Of a stretch of DNA of 64,000 nucleotides, positions 17,431 to 26,045 are shown in pieces. Location: positions 2,799,030 to 2,863,029 of the forward strand of contig AP017308.1 of NCBI GenBank assembly GCA_001548435.1, in the 5' to 3' direction. The translations under genes and the position numbers were made by a program. The DNA comes from Leptolyngbya sp. NIES-3755 (GTDB lineage Bacteria; Cyanobacteriota; Cyanobacteriia; Leptolyngbyales; Leptolyngbyaceae). The stretch's first letter is position 1, and each line of letters begins with the position of its first letter. The notes under the pieces were generated by a model. That model saw nothing but the letters and a program-made list of their open reading frames with translations, was not told where the DNA came from and searched no databases.

Positions 17431-20211
17431 ATGTTTGAAGCATTTGTCTCGTATTCTCGCAAGGACAAATTCTTTGTACAGCGGCTTCATGCTGCCCTAA
17501 CCCAACAGGACCGAAAAGTATGGGTGGATTGGCAAGATATTCCGCTCACTGCTGGCTGGCGACAAGAAATCTACAACGGTATTGATGCCTCGAATAACTT
17601 CATTTTCATTCTCAGCCCCGACTCGATCGGTTCAACCGTTTGCCAAGAAGAGCTAGAGAGAGCGATCGACAGTAAGCGCATTGTCCCGATCGTCTGGCGG
17701 GATGTTGATCCCAGTAAAGTCCATCCCGCTCTTGCCAAGCTCAACTGGATCTTTTTTCGCGAAACGGACAACTTCGATCAGGCGCTGAAATCCCTAACCA
17801 CTGCGCTCGATACCGATCTCGATCACGTCAGAGCGCATACTCGATTCCTCACTCGTGCCCTAGAGTGGGACCAAAAACGGCAGGAGAAAAGTCTACTGCT
17901 GAGCGGTCGAGATTTGAGAAACGCGGAAGACTGGTTGGTTCATGCAGCAGACGAGTTGCCCGCACCCGTTTCCTTGCAGCGACTGTACATCCAGCAAAGC
18001 CGTCAGGCGGAAACTGCACGTCAGCGGAAAATTCTGCTCGGCGTGATGGTGAGTGCCGCGATCGCAATCATTTTAGCGATCGCGGCAGGGATCGGATGGT
18101 TTGAAGCGAATCGCCAATCGATCGCCTCTAGACAGCAAACGCTGCGAGCAGAAAGCGAATCCGCCCGATTGCTCTCTTCCTCTGGACAAGGGTTTGACGC
18201 GCTTCTCACGAGCCTGAGAGCAGGCATTCAACTGCGGCAGTTGGGCTGGGAGAATCGTCCGCTCTCAACGCGAGTCGTCAATGCACTGCAAGAATCCATT
18301 CATGGTGTGCGAGAACAAAATCGCATTGTGGCTCATCGGGATGCGGTTTACAGCGTGAGTTTTAGTCCTGATGGTCAGACCGTTGCCTCTGCAAGTGGCG
18401 ATCGCACAATTAAACTCTGGCAGCTCGATAGCTCCCTGCGACAAACGCTAACCGGACATGGAGATAAGGTCTATCAAGTCGCGTTTAGTCCAGATGGAAA
18501 AACGATCGCGTCTGCAAGTGGCGATCGCACAATTAAACTCTGGAATCCAGACGGTCAACTGCGGCAAACGATCACAGGACATCGCAACACCGTTTATAGT
18601 GTGGCGTTCAGTCCAGACAATCAAAGAATTGCCTCTGCAAGTGCGGACGGCACTATCAAGCTCTGGGATCAAAACGGCACCTTGTTGCAGACGTTGAACG
18701 CTCAGAGTAATTCTAGCCCCACTGTAATTGCCGAAGACAAAACACACGATCACTCCGATTTGCCCTCGTCTAATTCGTCGAGCGAGGTGCGCTATGTCAG
18801 TTTCAGTCCTGATAGTCAAATGCTGGTAGCGGCAAGTGGGAACACGATTCAACTTTGGAATCGATCGGGCAAGCTGCTGAAAACCATTACAGGCTACAAC
18901 CGACCTGTTTTGGGGGTGAACTTTAGCCCCGATGGTCAGCTTCTTGCTGCCGCGAGTGAAGACGGCACGATTCAGTTTTGGAAGCCTGATGGAACCTTGG
19001 TCGCGAGACGCTTTGAAGGCAATGTAGTGCATCAGGTGAAATTCAGTCCCGATGGTCAGATTTGTGCAACCGCTGGTGGGGATACGGTGCTCAAGCTATG
19101 GAATCCTGATACTACTTTGCTGCAAGCGTTTCAAGGGCATCAAGACGGTTTGCTCGATCTTAGCTTTAGTCCCGATGGCAGCGCGATCGCGTCTGCGAGT
19201 GCGGATGGAACGGTTCGCATCTGGCAGCGCAACGGCATCTCGCTACAAACACTTTTAGGACATCAAGGGGACGTTTACAATGCGGTCTTCAGTCCCGACG
19301 ATCAAATCCTTGCTTCTGTGGGTGCCGATAGCCTGATCAAGCTCTGGCAGCGAGATGGGAAATTGATCAAAACGCTAACGGGTCATACGGATTTGATTCA
19401 TGGTGCGGCGTTCAGTCCCGATGGAAAAGTGCTAGCGACTGCCAGTTGGGACAAAACAGCAAAACTCTGGAGCCGCGAGGGGACGTTGCTCAGCACCTTG
19501 AATGGTCATACGGGACGAGTGTTTGGCGTGGTCTTTAGTCCCGATGGCAAGATCGTCGTCACCAGTAGCGGCGATGGCACCATCAAACTGTGGGATCAGA
19601 GCGGCAAGCTGCTGAATACCCTGCGTGGGCATACCGATGTGGTTCACAATGTCAGCTTCAGCTCCGATGGTCAGTATATGGTGTCTGCGAGTCATGACAA
19701 GACGGTGCGGCTCTGGAGTCGCGAAGGGCGGATGCTGAAAGTCTTTACAGGACATACGAACTGGATTCATGCGGTTGCCTTTAGTCCCGATGGAAAAACG
19801 ATCGTGAGTGCTAGTCACGATCGCACATTGAAGCTTTGGGATCTAGAGGGCAAGCTGTTGCAAACCTTGGAGGGTCATACTGATAAAGTGCTGGGCGTGA
19901 CTTTCAGCCCGGATGGAGAAACGATCGCGTCCTCTGCTGCGGATCGAACAGTGCGGCTGTGGCGTAGGGATGGAACGACGATCGCGATTTTGCGAGGACA
20001 TGGCGACGTAGTTCACGGCATTAGCTTTAGTGCTGATGGCAAAACGCTTGCCTCTACTAGCAATGACAATACGGTGATTCTGTGGAATCTGGATAATCTC
20101 AACAATCTAGAGGGGTTGATTACGAAAGGGTGCAATTGGTTGGGCGCGTACTTGAAGCACAATCCGAGCGTTGAGGAAAGCGATCGTGCACTTTGCGATC
20201 GTGCTGCTTGA
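17431..20211 (+). CDS. TIR - transmembrane - WD40 protein
   Basis: 926 residues from ATG 17431 (an ATG at 17395 adds 12). The N-terminal TIR domain (about 1-140) starts EAFVSYSRKDK and contains CQEEL, which holds the likely NADase glutamate. A linker (GRDLRNAEDWL, then LYIQQSRQAETARQRK) is typical of cyanobacterial TIR-WD40 proteins. One membrane helix follows at about 202-222. The C-terminal half carries 14 WD40 units (VxFSPDGxxxASASxDxTIKLW), enough for two seven-bladed propellers; unit 4 has a polar insertion. The TIR domain would lie in the cytosol. It is likely a sensor that couples ligand binding on the propellers to TIR enzyme activity. Defence or cell-death signalling is inferred from the family only. 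Confidence 0.9.
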   Translation: MFEAFVSYSRKDKFFVQRLHAALTQQDRKVWVDWQDIPLTAGWRQEIYNGIDASNNFIFILSPDSIGSTVCQEELERAIDSKRIVPIVWRDVDPSKVHPALAKLNWIFFRETDNFDQALKSLTTALDTDLDHVRAHTRFLTRALEWDQKRQEKSLLLSGRDLRNAEDWLVHAADELPAPVSLQRLYIQQSRQAETARQRKILLGVMVSAAIAIILAIAAGIGWFEANRQSIASRQQTLRAESESARLLSSSGQGFDALLTSLRAGIQLRQLGWENRPLSTRVVNALQESIHGVREQNRIVAHRDAVYSVSFSPDGQTVASASGDRTIKLWQLDSSLRQTLTGHGDKVYQVAFSPDGKTIASASGDRTIKLWNPDGQLRQTITGHRNTVYSVAFSPDNQRIASASADGTIKLWDQNGTLLQTLNAQSNSSPTVIAEDKTHDHSDLPSSNSSSEVRYVSFSPDSQMLVAASGNTIQLWNRSGKLLKTITGYNRPVLGVNFSPDGQLLAAASEDGTIQFWKPDGTLVARRFEGNVVHQVKFSPDGQICATAGGDTVLKLWNPDTTLLQAFQGHQDGLLDLSFSPDGSAIASASADGTVRIWQRNGISLQTLLGHQGDVYNAVFSPDDQILASVGADSLIKLWQRDGKLIKTLTGHTDLIHGAAFSPDGKVLATASWDKTAKLWSREGTLLSTLNGHTGRVFGVVFSPDGKIVVTSSGDGTIKLWDQSGKLLNTLRGHTDVVHNVSFSSDGQYMVSASHDKTVRLWSREGRMLKVFTGHTNWIHAVAFSPDGKTIVSASHDRTLKLWDLEGKLLQTLEGHTDKVLGVTFSPDGETIASSAADRTVRLWRRDGTTIAILRGHGDVVHGISFSADGKTLASTSNDNTVILWNLDNLNNLEGLITKGCNWLGAYLKHNPSVEESDRALCDRAA

Positions 20212-20243
20212 TGGATTTTGTTCAATCCTTGGCGATCGATAGG

Positions 20244-20266
20244 AGATCATAGAGGAGCGCGATCGC
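20244..20266. repeat. 23-bp direct repeat, outer copy
   Basis: The 23 bases here match 20538-20560 at 22 positions. The second copy lies inside the 3' end of the dehydrogenase gene, where it encodes AIALLYDLL on the minus strand. This copy also reads AIALLYDLL in the same sense and then runs to a stop (SIAKD). It therefore looks like the displaced original end of that gene. Confidence 0.7.
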
Positions 20267-20330
20267 AAGAAGTTGTCAAATTCCCAATTTGAGGGGAATC
20301 ATTGGTCTTCAAACTAGCAAGGTTGCTCCA

Positions 20331-20498
20331 CAGAAAGGAAAGCCTGCCTCCAAAAGAGGAATTGTTGCTCATAGATTAGGCGATCATCCTCACAAAAGAG
20401 GAACGATTGACCACAAATCAGGCGATCGCTTTCAAAAATCAGGAACTCTTGCCCACAAATCAGGCAATGATGCCCCAAAACTGTTGATTGCCCGCCCC
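20331..20498. repeat. Degenerate 21-bp tandem array, about 8 units
   Basis: Successive 21-bp units are visible, best preserved at 20401-20485 (CACAAATCAGGCGATCGCTTT-like and CACAAATCAGGCAATGATGCC-like). Read on the plus strand from TTG 20289, the array encodes seven-residue repeats of the type (K)(R/S)Gxxx(H): KRGIVAH, RLGDHPH, KRGTIDH, KSGDRFQ, KSGTLAH, KSGNDAP, in an 85-codon ORF. The minus strand also stays open for 67 codons (repeats like LICGQ-FLF). Neither ORF has a clear ribosome site, so I call the DNA repeat and not a gene. There are no unique spacers, so it is not a CRISPR array. Confidence 0.75.
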
Positions 20499-20500
20499 AA

Positions 20501-21397
20501 TCAGACCAAACTTTCATTCAGAGGAGGGTTTGAAAGCAGATCATAGAGAAGCGCGATCGCTGCATTATCTAGTTCTCCTTTCCCCTGAGCAATCAGCGAA
20601 TCCATTAACACTGTTACTTGACTACTTCCCAGTAAAGGCACTCCCACTTCTCGCCCAGTCTGCAACACAATATTCATATCCTTCCGATGCAAATCGACCT
20701 TGAATCCAGGCTGAAACGTTCCGTCTAAAATTCGCTGTCCGTGAACTTCTAGAACTCGACTTTGAGCGAATCCACCGAGCAAAGCATCTCGAACTTTTGC
20801 TGGATCAACGCCTGATTTTTTTGCCAGTGTGAGTGCTTCTGCAACGGCTTGAACGGTCATTGCGACAACGATTTGATTGCAGGCTTTCGTGACTTGTCCG
20901 GCTCCTGCTTCTCCGATGTGGACGATGTTTTTTCCCATCGCTTGCAAGACGGGTAATGCTCGATCGAAGGCTGACTTTTCTCCGCCTACCATAATTGAAA
21001 GCGTTCCTTGCTGTGCCCCAATGTCACCACCGGAAACGGGAGCATCAAGCGATTGAATATCGTGTTTCTGAAGTTCTGAGTAGATTTTTTTGGATGTAGC
21101 AGGCGCGATCGTAGACATATCGATCAACAACATTCCCGATCGCGCTCCTGATAAAACGCCATTCTCGCCTAATACAACCGACTCCACATCGGGAGAATCG
21201 GGAAGGCAAGTAATCACGACATCGGATTGTTCAGCGACTTGTTTTGGAGAGGTTGCGGGGATTGCACCTTGAGTGGCGAGTTCGTCGATCGCAGTTGTCG
21301 ATCGGTTAAACACGGTCACGCTATATCCAGCTTTTAACAAATTCTGCACCATTGGTTTCCCCATGATGCCAAGTCCGATGAATCCGATGCGTTCCAT
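20501..21397 (-). CDS. Beta-hydroxyacid dehydrogenase (GarR/GlxR/LtnD-type NAD(P)-dependent oxidoreductase)
   Basis: 298 residues. The Rossmann motif GFIGLGIMGKPM starts at residue 5. The family motif DAPVSGGDIGAQQGTL and the catalytic lysine segment GQVTKACNQI are present. The family reduces tartronate semialdehyde or oxidises small hydroxyacids such as L-threonate. The start is 4 bp from the end of the DUF1537 kinase gene, so the pair is an operon. In other bacteria this pair (LtnD- and OtnK-like) acts in four-carbon acid-sugar breakdown; no aldolase is present here. The C-terminal residues NPPLNESLV lie next to the 21-bp array and may be acquired. Confidence 0.87.
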   Translation of the reverse strand: MERIGFIGLGIMGKPMVQNLLKAGYSVTVFNRSTTAIDELATQGAIPATSPKQVAEQSDVVITCLPDSPDVESVVLGENGVLSGARSGMLLIDMSTIAPATSKKIYSELQKHDIQSLDAPVSGGDIGAQQGTLSIMVGGEKSAFDRALPVLQAMGKNIVHIGEAGAGQVTKACNQIVVAMTVQAVAEALTLAKKSGVDPAKVRDALLGGFAQSRVLEVHGQRILDGTFQPGFKVDLHRKDMNIVLQTGREVGVPLLGSSQVTVLMDSLIAQGKGELDNAAIALLYDLLSNPPLNESLV

Positions 21398-21401
21398 GTT
21401 G

Positions 21402-22718
21402 TTAGATATGTTGGTTTAAGCGATCGTAAACGGTTGCGAGAGCGGTTTCATCTCCAACATTTCCAGGAAATAGAACGACTGGCAAATTTGGGAATTGAGG
21501 ATGATCTTCTGCGGTTCTGACCATCGAAACACCAGCTAAAACTTGCCCTAACAGTCGAGCCGTTCTCAGCGCTAATCCTTTGCTCAATGTGTCGTTTGAA
21601 GTGATGCCACCTTTACTGATTAGAAAACCAATATCGGATGGGAGACCCCGCAGAACGTCCATTAACAGTGTTGAGACCGACTCACCAAAATCCAAACGAG
21701 TTTGAGCATCGTCAAACGTTAACTCTTTGCGACTGGTGTAGACGACAGGTGTTTTTCCAGCATTGTGAATTTCGTTGATTTTGTCGATCGTATCTTTCAA
21801 TAGTTCATCATGAGCCGCATCTGATCCGACCAATTGCGCGACCTCAATTTCAACGCCAACCGTTCCTGGAGCTTCAAGCAATTTCTGTAATTGTTCAGTC
21901 GTTTTCTTCACATGAGAACCGACGATCACGGCTCCGGGTTTACCTTCTCGCACATATCGCGCCATTTCTGCTTGTGCGATCGGCTGCGCTCCTAAGTTCG
22001 CCAGTGAAGTTAATAGACTTGCAGCACTTCTAAATAAAAAGCGTTTCCCTTCAGATGCCACTGTTAATACATCAGAAGCAAATCGATCCATGTCTGCTTG
22101 TGTTTCTGAATCGACGACACAGCATTGGTTATCGTGTAAGTTTTCTAATCTGGATTGAATGCTCGATCGTATATCCGACAGCAAAAATCGCTCAACTTGA
22201 TCTGCTCGAATTCGACCTTGTGTTTTCTCTTCAACGTAATCCGGTAAATAGCTATGCCGATAGCCAAACACAGAATCCTTTGCGAATTCAGTTTCATGAA
22301 CCGGAGTATCAACCCCGTTGACTTTCAAATAGTGAATGCTGTCACGAGTTGTGCGTCCACCTTCAAAAAATGCAGGAACGAGAAAGTGAGCATCAAACGA
22401 ACCGAGTTCTTCCGCGATCGCATCCGTCTCGATCGGGTAATGTCCTCTCAAAGTCGAATCCGATCGACTCACCACTAGGAAATCTTGAATCGATTCTTGG
22501 GCGATCGCTTCTTTCAAATTGCGGCAAACTTCCTGAGTTACGGATTTCGCAGCTTCGGGAGTCATTGCTCTCGTATTGGTCAGCACAAAGAAAATCGGTG
22601 CTCGATCACGCAATCCAATTCTCAAAGTTTCGACATCCCACTGCATGAGAAGCAGACAACTATGAACCGTTTGCGACCCGGTTGGATCATCATCAAGCAC
22701 AATGATTTTCGGTTGCAT
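21402..22718 (-). CDS. Four-carbon acid sugar kinase family protein (DUF1537, OtnK-like)
   Basis: 438 residues. The N-terminal domain starts KIIVLDDDPTGSQTVH, the diagnostic DUF1537 motif. SRSDSTLRGHYPIE and a C-terminal nucleotide-binding domain with SKGGITSNDTLSKGL follow. Characterised relatives phosphorylate 3-oxo-tetronate, D-threonate or erythronate. Operon with the downstream dehydrogenase (4-bp gap). The natural substrate here is unknown. Confidence 0.87.
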   Translation of the reverse strand: MQPKIIVLDDDPTGSQTVHSCLLLMQWDVETLRIGLRDRAPIFFVLTNTRAMTPEAAKSVTQEVCRNLKEAIAQESIQDFLVVSRSDSTLRGHYPIETDAIAEELGSFDAHFLVPAFFEGGRTTRDSIHYLKVNGVDTPVHETEFAKDSVFGYRHSYLPDYVEEKTQGRIRADQVERFLLSDIRSSIQSRLENLHDNQCCVVDSETQADMDRFASDVLTVASEGKRFLFRSAASLLTSLANLGAQPIAQAEMARYVREGKPGAVIVGSHVKKTTEQLQKLLEAPGTVGVEIEVAQLVGSDAAHDELLKDTIDKINEIHNAGKTPVVYTSRKELTFDDAQTRLDFGESVSTLLMDVLRGLPSDIGFLISKGGITSNDTLSKGLALRTARLLGQVLAGVSMVRTAEDHPQFPNLPVVLFPGNVGDETALATVYDRLNQHI

Positions 22719-22786
22719 TGTTCCTGCCTCTCAGCGCGTTATATCGCTCAATCTACCAGGAAACGGTGATCGAGAACGATACGAGA

Positions 22787-23566
22787 TTATCGCTGTAGCT
22801 GTCTAAGCGCGTTGATAGCATTTTGACGCAATCTAGAATTGTTTGAGTTGCGAGTCAAATCGATCGTCTTTTGATAGTCCGCGATCGCATTCGTTCGATC
22901 GCCCATTGCGGCTCTCACTCGCGCCCGATTGTAGTAAGCGATCGGATCATTGGCATTGATTTTCAAAACCTGGTTGTAATCATTGATCGCGCCTTGCCTA
23001 TCTCCTAGATCAAAGCGAATATTGCCACGATTTCCGTAAGCTCCAATGTATTCGGGATCAAGTTCAATGGCTTTGGTGAAATCCGCGATCGCGCCTTTCT
23101 TGTCGCCTGTTGCCGATCGATCAATGCCACGATTGTAGTAAGCATCTGCATAATCAGGTTTCAGTTTGATTGCTTGCGTGTAGTCTGCGATCGCACCTTT
23201 TTTGTCTCCCAACTCTGATCGCGCATCACCTCGATTTAGATAAGCCAGCGGATCATTCGGATTCAACTTCAAAACCTGGTTGTAATCTGCGATCGCGCCC
23301 CGATAATCGCCCAGTCTCGATTTTGAATTGCCACGATTTCCATAAGCTGCAATAAAATCTGGCTTCAATCGAATTGCTTGAGTGTAATCTGCGATCGCGC
23401 CCCGATAGTCGCCTTTTTGCTGTTTTGCATACGCTCGATCGAACAACTCACTTGGACTCAGTTGAGCGACCGTAATTGGAGAACTGGCTGCAATTGTTGG
23501 AAAGGAAGGAGCGATTGCGATTACCCCGATCGCGAAGATAAATGGAATGGATTTTCTGAGAGTCAT
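22787..23566 (-). CDS. Exported TPR-repeat protein
   Basis: 259 residues. An N-terminal hydrophobic segment with possible cleavage after IAA suggests export to the periplasm or lumen. Six near-identical 34-residue TPR units follow (AYGNRGNxxxxLGDYRGAIADYNQVLKLNPNDP-like), with strong internal DNA repetition such as the recurring GCGATCGCGCC. No enzyme domain is present. Partners are unknown. Confidence 0.85.
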   Translation of the reverse strand: MTLRKSIPFIFAIGVIAIAPSFPTIAASSPITVAQLSPSELFDRAYAKQQKGDYRGAIADYTQAIRLKPDFIAAYGNRGNSKSRLGDYRGAIADYNQVLKLNPNDPLAYLNRGDARSELGDKKGAIADYTQAIKLKPDYADAYYNRGIDRSATGDKKGAIADFTKAIELDPEYIGAYGNRGNIRFDLGDRQGAINDYNQVLKINANDPIAYYNRARVRAAMGDRTNAIADYQKTIDLTRNSNNSRLRQNAINALRQLQR

Positions 23567-23642
23567 CAGTTCTAAGAATGTAATTTGTGCACAGCCTAAC
23601 TCACGAACTTTGAAATCCTATTGAGTAGGTTTTCCTAATCGC

Positions 23643-23676
23643 AAAAAATCCCCAGCCTTCGAGAGACCAGGGATTT
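23643..23676 (-). terminator. Rho-independent terminator of the 23697-24137 gene
   Basis: Arms AAATCCC (23646-23652) and GGGATTT (23670-23676) form a stem with a 17-base loop. Read on the minus strand, the hairpin is followed by a run of six T (23643-23648). It lies 21 bp after the stop codon. Confidence 0.7.
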
Positions 23677-23696
23677 GAAAAACAAAAAGAATTCAA

Positions 23697-24137
23697 TTAC
23701 TTGCGAATATCTTTCGCCATCTTGCGGAACATATCCATGTCCGATGACGCTTTTCGACGCTGAGCCGCAGCATTCTCGATCGGAGTCGTCGATTCTGATT
23801 CAGACTTTGGAGCTACGATTTCGACTTTTGCCTGACCTGGAACCACTCGACCCATTGCCGAAAGCTCTTGGATGTATTCCCTTGCTTCTGGATTGTCCAC
23901 AGTTTTCGGGAATGTGCGGCGAGTTTTCTTGGAAGCTTTCATATATTCCAAGTTGCCATAGGTTTGGGCATCAGTCGCATCTAGAAAGAAAGCAGAATTT
24001 TCCTTGGGAGGACGAGCGGCTTTCTCTTTCTTCGGGCGCTCCACTTTCTCTTGCTTCGGAGGTTCTACAGAAGCGGGCTTGGTTGCCTCATCGGTTGATT
24101 TCGATTTTGAAAATAGTCCTCGGATGAATCCGGTCAT
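23697..24137 (-). CDS. Conserved hypothetical protein, lysine-rich N-terminus
   Basis: 146 residues from ATG 24137; the longer frame to 24164 adds 9. The N-terminus MTGFIRGLFSKSK is amphipathic and basic. A charged low-complexity linker (PPKQEKVERPKKEKAARPPKE) follows. A conserved-looking core contains FFLDATDAQTYGNLEYM and RRTFPKTVDNPEAREY. The C-terminus is again basic (FRKMAKDIRK). No known domain is recognised. It has its own terminator and probably its own promoter in the 335-bp region upstream. Confidence 0.65.
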   Translation of the reverse strand: MTGFIRGLFSKSKSTDEATKPASVEPPKQEKVERPKKEKAARPPKENSAFFLDATDAQTYGNLEYMKASKKTRRTFPKTVDNPEAREYIQELSAMGRVVPGQAKVEIVAPKSESESTTPIENAAAQRRKASSDMDMFRKMAKDIRK

Positions 24138-24472
24138 AAGTCTCCTAACCGCAATGCGTCGCATTAATCTTAATAATATTAAATTTTATCAAATTTATGA
24201 GTCCTATAGTGTTGTTTTTATTGCACTTTTGATTGTTAGAAAAAGTTGAGAATTTCTGCTCTCACAAAGAAAGTTCGTCACAATAAAACTAGAGCGGAAT
24301 TCTCATCAAGCTCAACAAAACTTAGGATTCGCTACAAATCTGCCCTTCCTTCGATCGAATGATATCCAGAGACCGACGTTTTCTGGAATCGCCCTTCATA
24401 CAGTTGAAGTTATTAATACAAAGCCTTGTTGATCGACCCGCTCCGCTTACTCATCTGCTGGAGGATACTTTT
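24138..24472. other. Divergent intergenic region
   Basis: 335 AT-rich bases between two divergent genes. It includes ATTAATCTTAATAATATTAA-like sequence at about 24163-24182, likely promoter DNA for the minus-strand gene. GGAGG at 24460-24464 is the ribosome site of the pentapeptide gene. No ORF or RNA gene is recognised. Confidence 0.45.
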
Positions 24473-24910
24473 ATGTTTGCAAAAGTTGGAATCACCCTTG
24501 CTTGTCTCGCTACCGTTTCGCTGGCAACTCCGATTCGCGCCCAAAACCCGCAGCATGTTCAACGACTTCTCACCACGGGCGAATGTTCCGGGTGCAATCT
24601 CGCAGGTGCAAACTTAAAGGAGATTCATGTCTTGGGGGCTGACCTGCGGAATGCAAATCTCGAAGGCGCAAATCTCACAGGTGCAAATTTAGAAGGTGCG
24701 GATTTAACGGGCGCGAATCTGAAGAACGCCAATCTCACGGCAGCTTACCTGACTAATGCAACGCTCGATCAGGCAAATCTGACAAACGCAAATCTGTCTG
24801 CCGCTAGTTTGATTAATGCTCAAACTTTGGGTGCAATTCTAGATGGCGTTAACATCCAGAATGCAGAAGTATACGGCAGTGGAGTTGCTGCGGGTGGCGA
24901 AGATCGTTAA
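24473..24910 (+). CDS. Exported pentapeptide-repeat protein
   Basis: 145 residues from ATG 24473, chosen because GGAGG lies at good spacing and a signal peptide follows (LACLATVSLATPIRA). Two cysteines occur in GECSGCNLAGANL. Pentapeptide repeats A(N/D)LxG then continue to about residue 130 and should fold as a right-handed beta-helix. It is presumably periplasmic or lumenal; no activity is known for such proteins in cyanobacteria. The stop overlaps the end of the convergent GT9 gene by 4 bp. Confidence 0.85.
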   Translation: MFAKVGITLACLATVSLATPIRAQNPQHVQRLLTTGECSGCNLAGANLKEIHVLGADLRNANLEGANLTGANLEGADLTGANLKNANLTAAYLTNATLDQANLTNANLSAASLINAQTLGAILDGVNIQNAEVYGSGVAAGGEDR

Positions 24911-25872
24911 CCGCCCCAAACGCGATCGAGAACCATCTGCGGTGTAATGTCTACCATTTTTCCGGTAGGCGATTTGATCGCTGTGACTCGATCGCTCTTC
25001 GGTAACAGTTTCTCTGGATCAGTTGCACCAAAGAGTGCCAGTGTGAATGTTTGAGCCGCGATCGCAATGTGCATCGGTGCGCTATCAGTACAAATCATCA
25101 AACTTGCACCTGCAATCATTGAAACTAACTGCCCAATATTTTCGGGTGAAGTTACTTTAGTTCCAGGACACAAGGCAGCAATTTGAGACACGATCGCAGA
25201 ATCTTCTTCGCCTCGAATTAGTACGATCGGTAAATCTGGCTGCTTCTGCTGAAAGTCCTGGATGATCTTCTGCCAATTTTCTGCGGGATAAATCTTATCG
25301 ACTCCTTTGCGTTGAGAGAGTTGACTCGCGCCTGGATGAATCAGAACATAGCGACCATCTTGCAGTCCGAGCCGTTTCCGTTCCGCGTCTGACCATTCGA
25401 GATCCTTAGCTGGAACACTAATTGCAACTTCGGAAAGGGGTCGATCAATCCCCAATCCTTTCAGCAAGTCGTGATACATTGCTGCTGCGTATTGATCAGG
25501 ATTCAGCGGAACTGTTTTGGTAAAGAAGCCTTCACCCGATGCACCGCTGCCATACCCAATGCGAGTTGAAATCCCGCTGAGCCAGAGGAGAAAGCCGATT
25601 CCCCGGCGTTGACCGAGTGAAAGGGCAATATCATATTCTCGATCGCGCAAAATTCCGAGCAAATTACTCCAATCAGACAAGCTGTTTCTACTCTTGAAAT
25701 CAAACAAAATCGTATCATTCACCGATTTAGAAATCCGGTACGCGCCCTTTGCTCTAGGTTCAACGACTACATCGATTTGAGCATCGGGATAGGTCGCTTT
25801 TAGATCATCTAGGGTCGGAAAAAATAAGATTTGATCGCCGATTCCACCTGGAACGAGGGCAAGGATTCTCAT
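24907..25872 (-). CDS. Glycosyltransferase family 9 (heptosyltransferase-like)
   Basis: 321 residues with two Rossmann-like halves (GT-B). Recognisable segments are LALVPGGIGDQILFFPTL at the N-terminus, VLIHPGAS in the middle and CTDSAPMHIAIAA with ALFGATDPEKLLP near the end, the GT9 donor-binding pattern. The family adds heptose or other sugars to lipopolysaccharide; cyanobacteria usually lack heptose in LPS, so the sugar is uncertain. Confidence 0.87.
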   Translation of the reverse strand: MRILALVPGGIGDQILFFPTLDDLKATYPDAQIDVVVEPRAKGAYRISKSVNDTILFDFKSRNSLSDWSNLLGILRDREYDIALSLGQRRGIGFLLWLSGISTRIGYGSGASGEGFFTKTVPLNPDQYAAAMYHDLLKGLGIDRPLSEVAISVPAKDLEWSDAERKRLGLQDGRYVLIHPGASQLSQRKGVDKIYPAENWQKIIQDFQQKQPDLPIVLIRGEEDSAIVSQIAALCPGTKVTSPENIGQLVSMIAGASLMICTDSAPMHIAIAAQTFTLALFGATDPEKLLPKSDRVTAIKSPTGKMVDITPQMVLDRVWGG

Positions 25873-25981
25873 AGGACTTAAACATTACGACGCTGCAATT
25901 CCGCCCTTATTTTAGAGGAAGAAATCCGCCAAAGAAACTGCGGAATGATGATTAATTCTGTTCGATCGACGAATTTTGAGC

Positions 25982-26024
25982 AAAAACAAAGAAAAAACCC
26001 TCAGTAGAGAGATTCTACCGAGGG
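25982..26024 (-). terminator. Rho-independent terminator of metK
   Basis: CCCTCAGTAGA (25998-26008) and TCTACCGAGGG (26014-26024) pair over 11 positions with one G-T mismatch and a five-base loop. On the minus strand a T-rich tract (25982-25997) follows. It lies about 20 bp after the metK stop. Confidence 0.85.
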
Positions 26025-26045
26025 CAATTTAGCTCAAATTGTCTT

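Noticed and set aside
18448-19032. 194-codon minus-strand ORF inside the WD40 gene
   Set aside because: Shadow of the repeated WD40 coding sequence; no family pattern and it is wholly covered by a strong gene.
20331-20498. CRISPR array
   Set aside because: Units follow each other without unique spacers, the 21-bp period is constant, and no cas genes are nearby.
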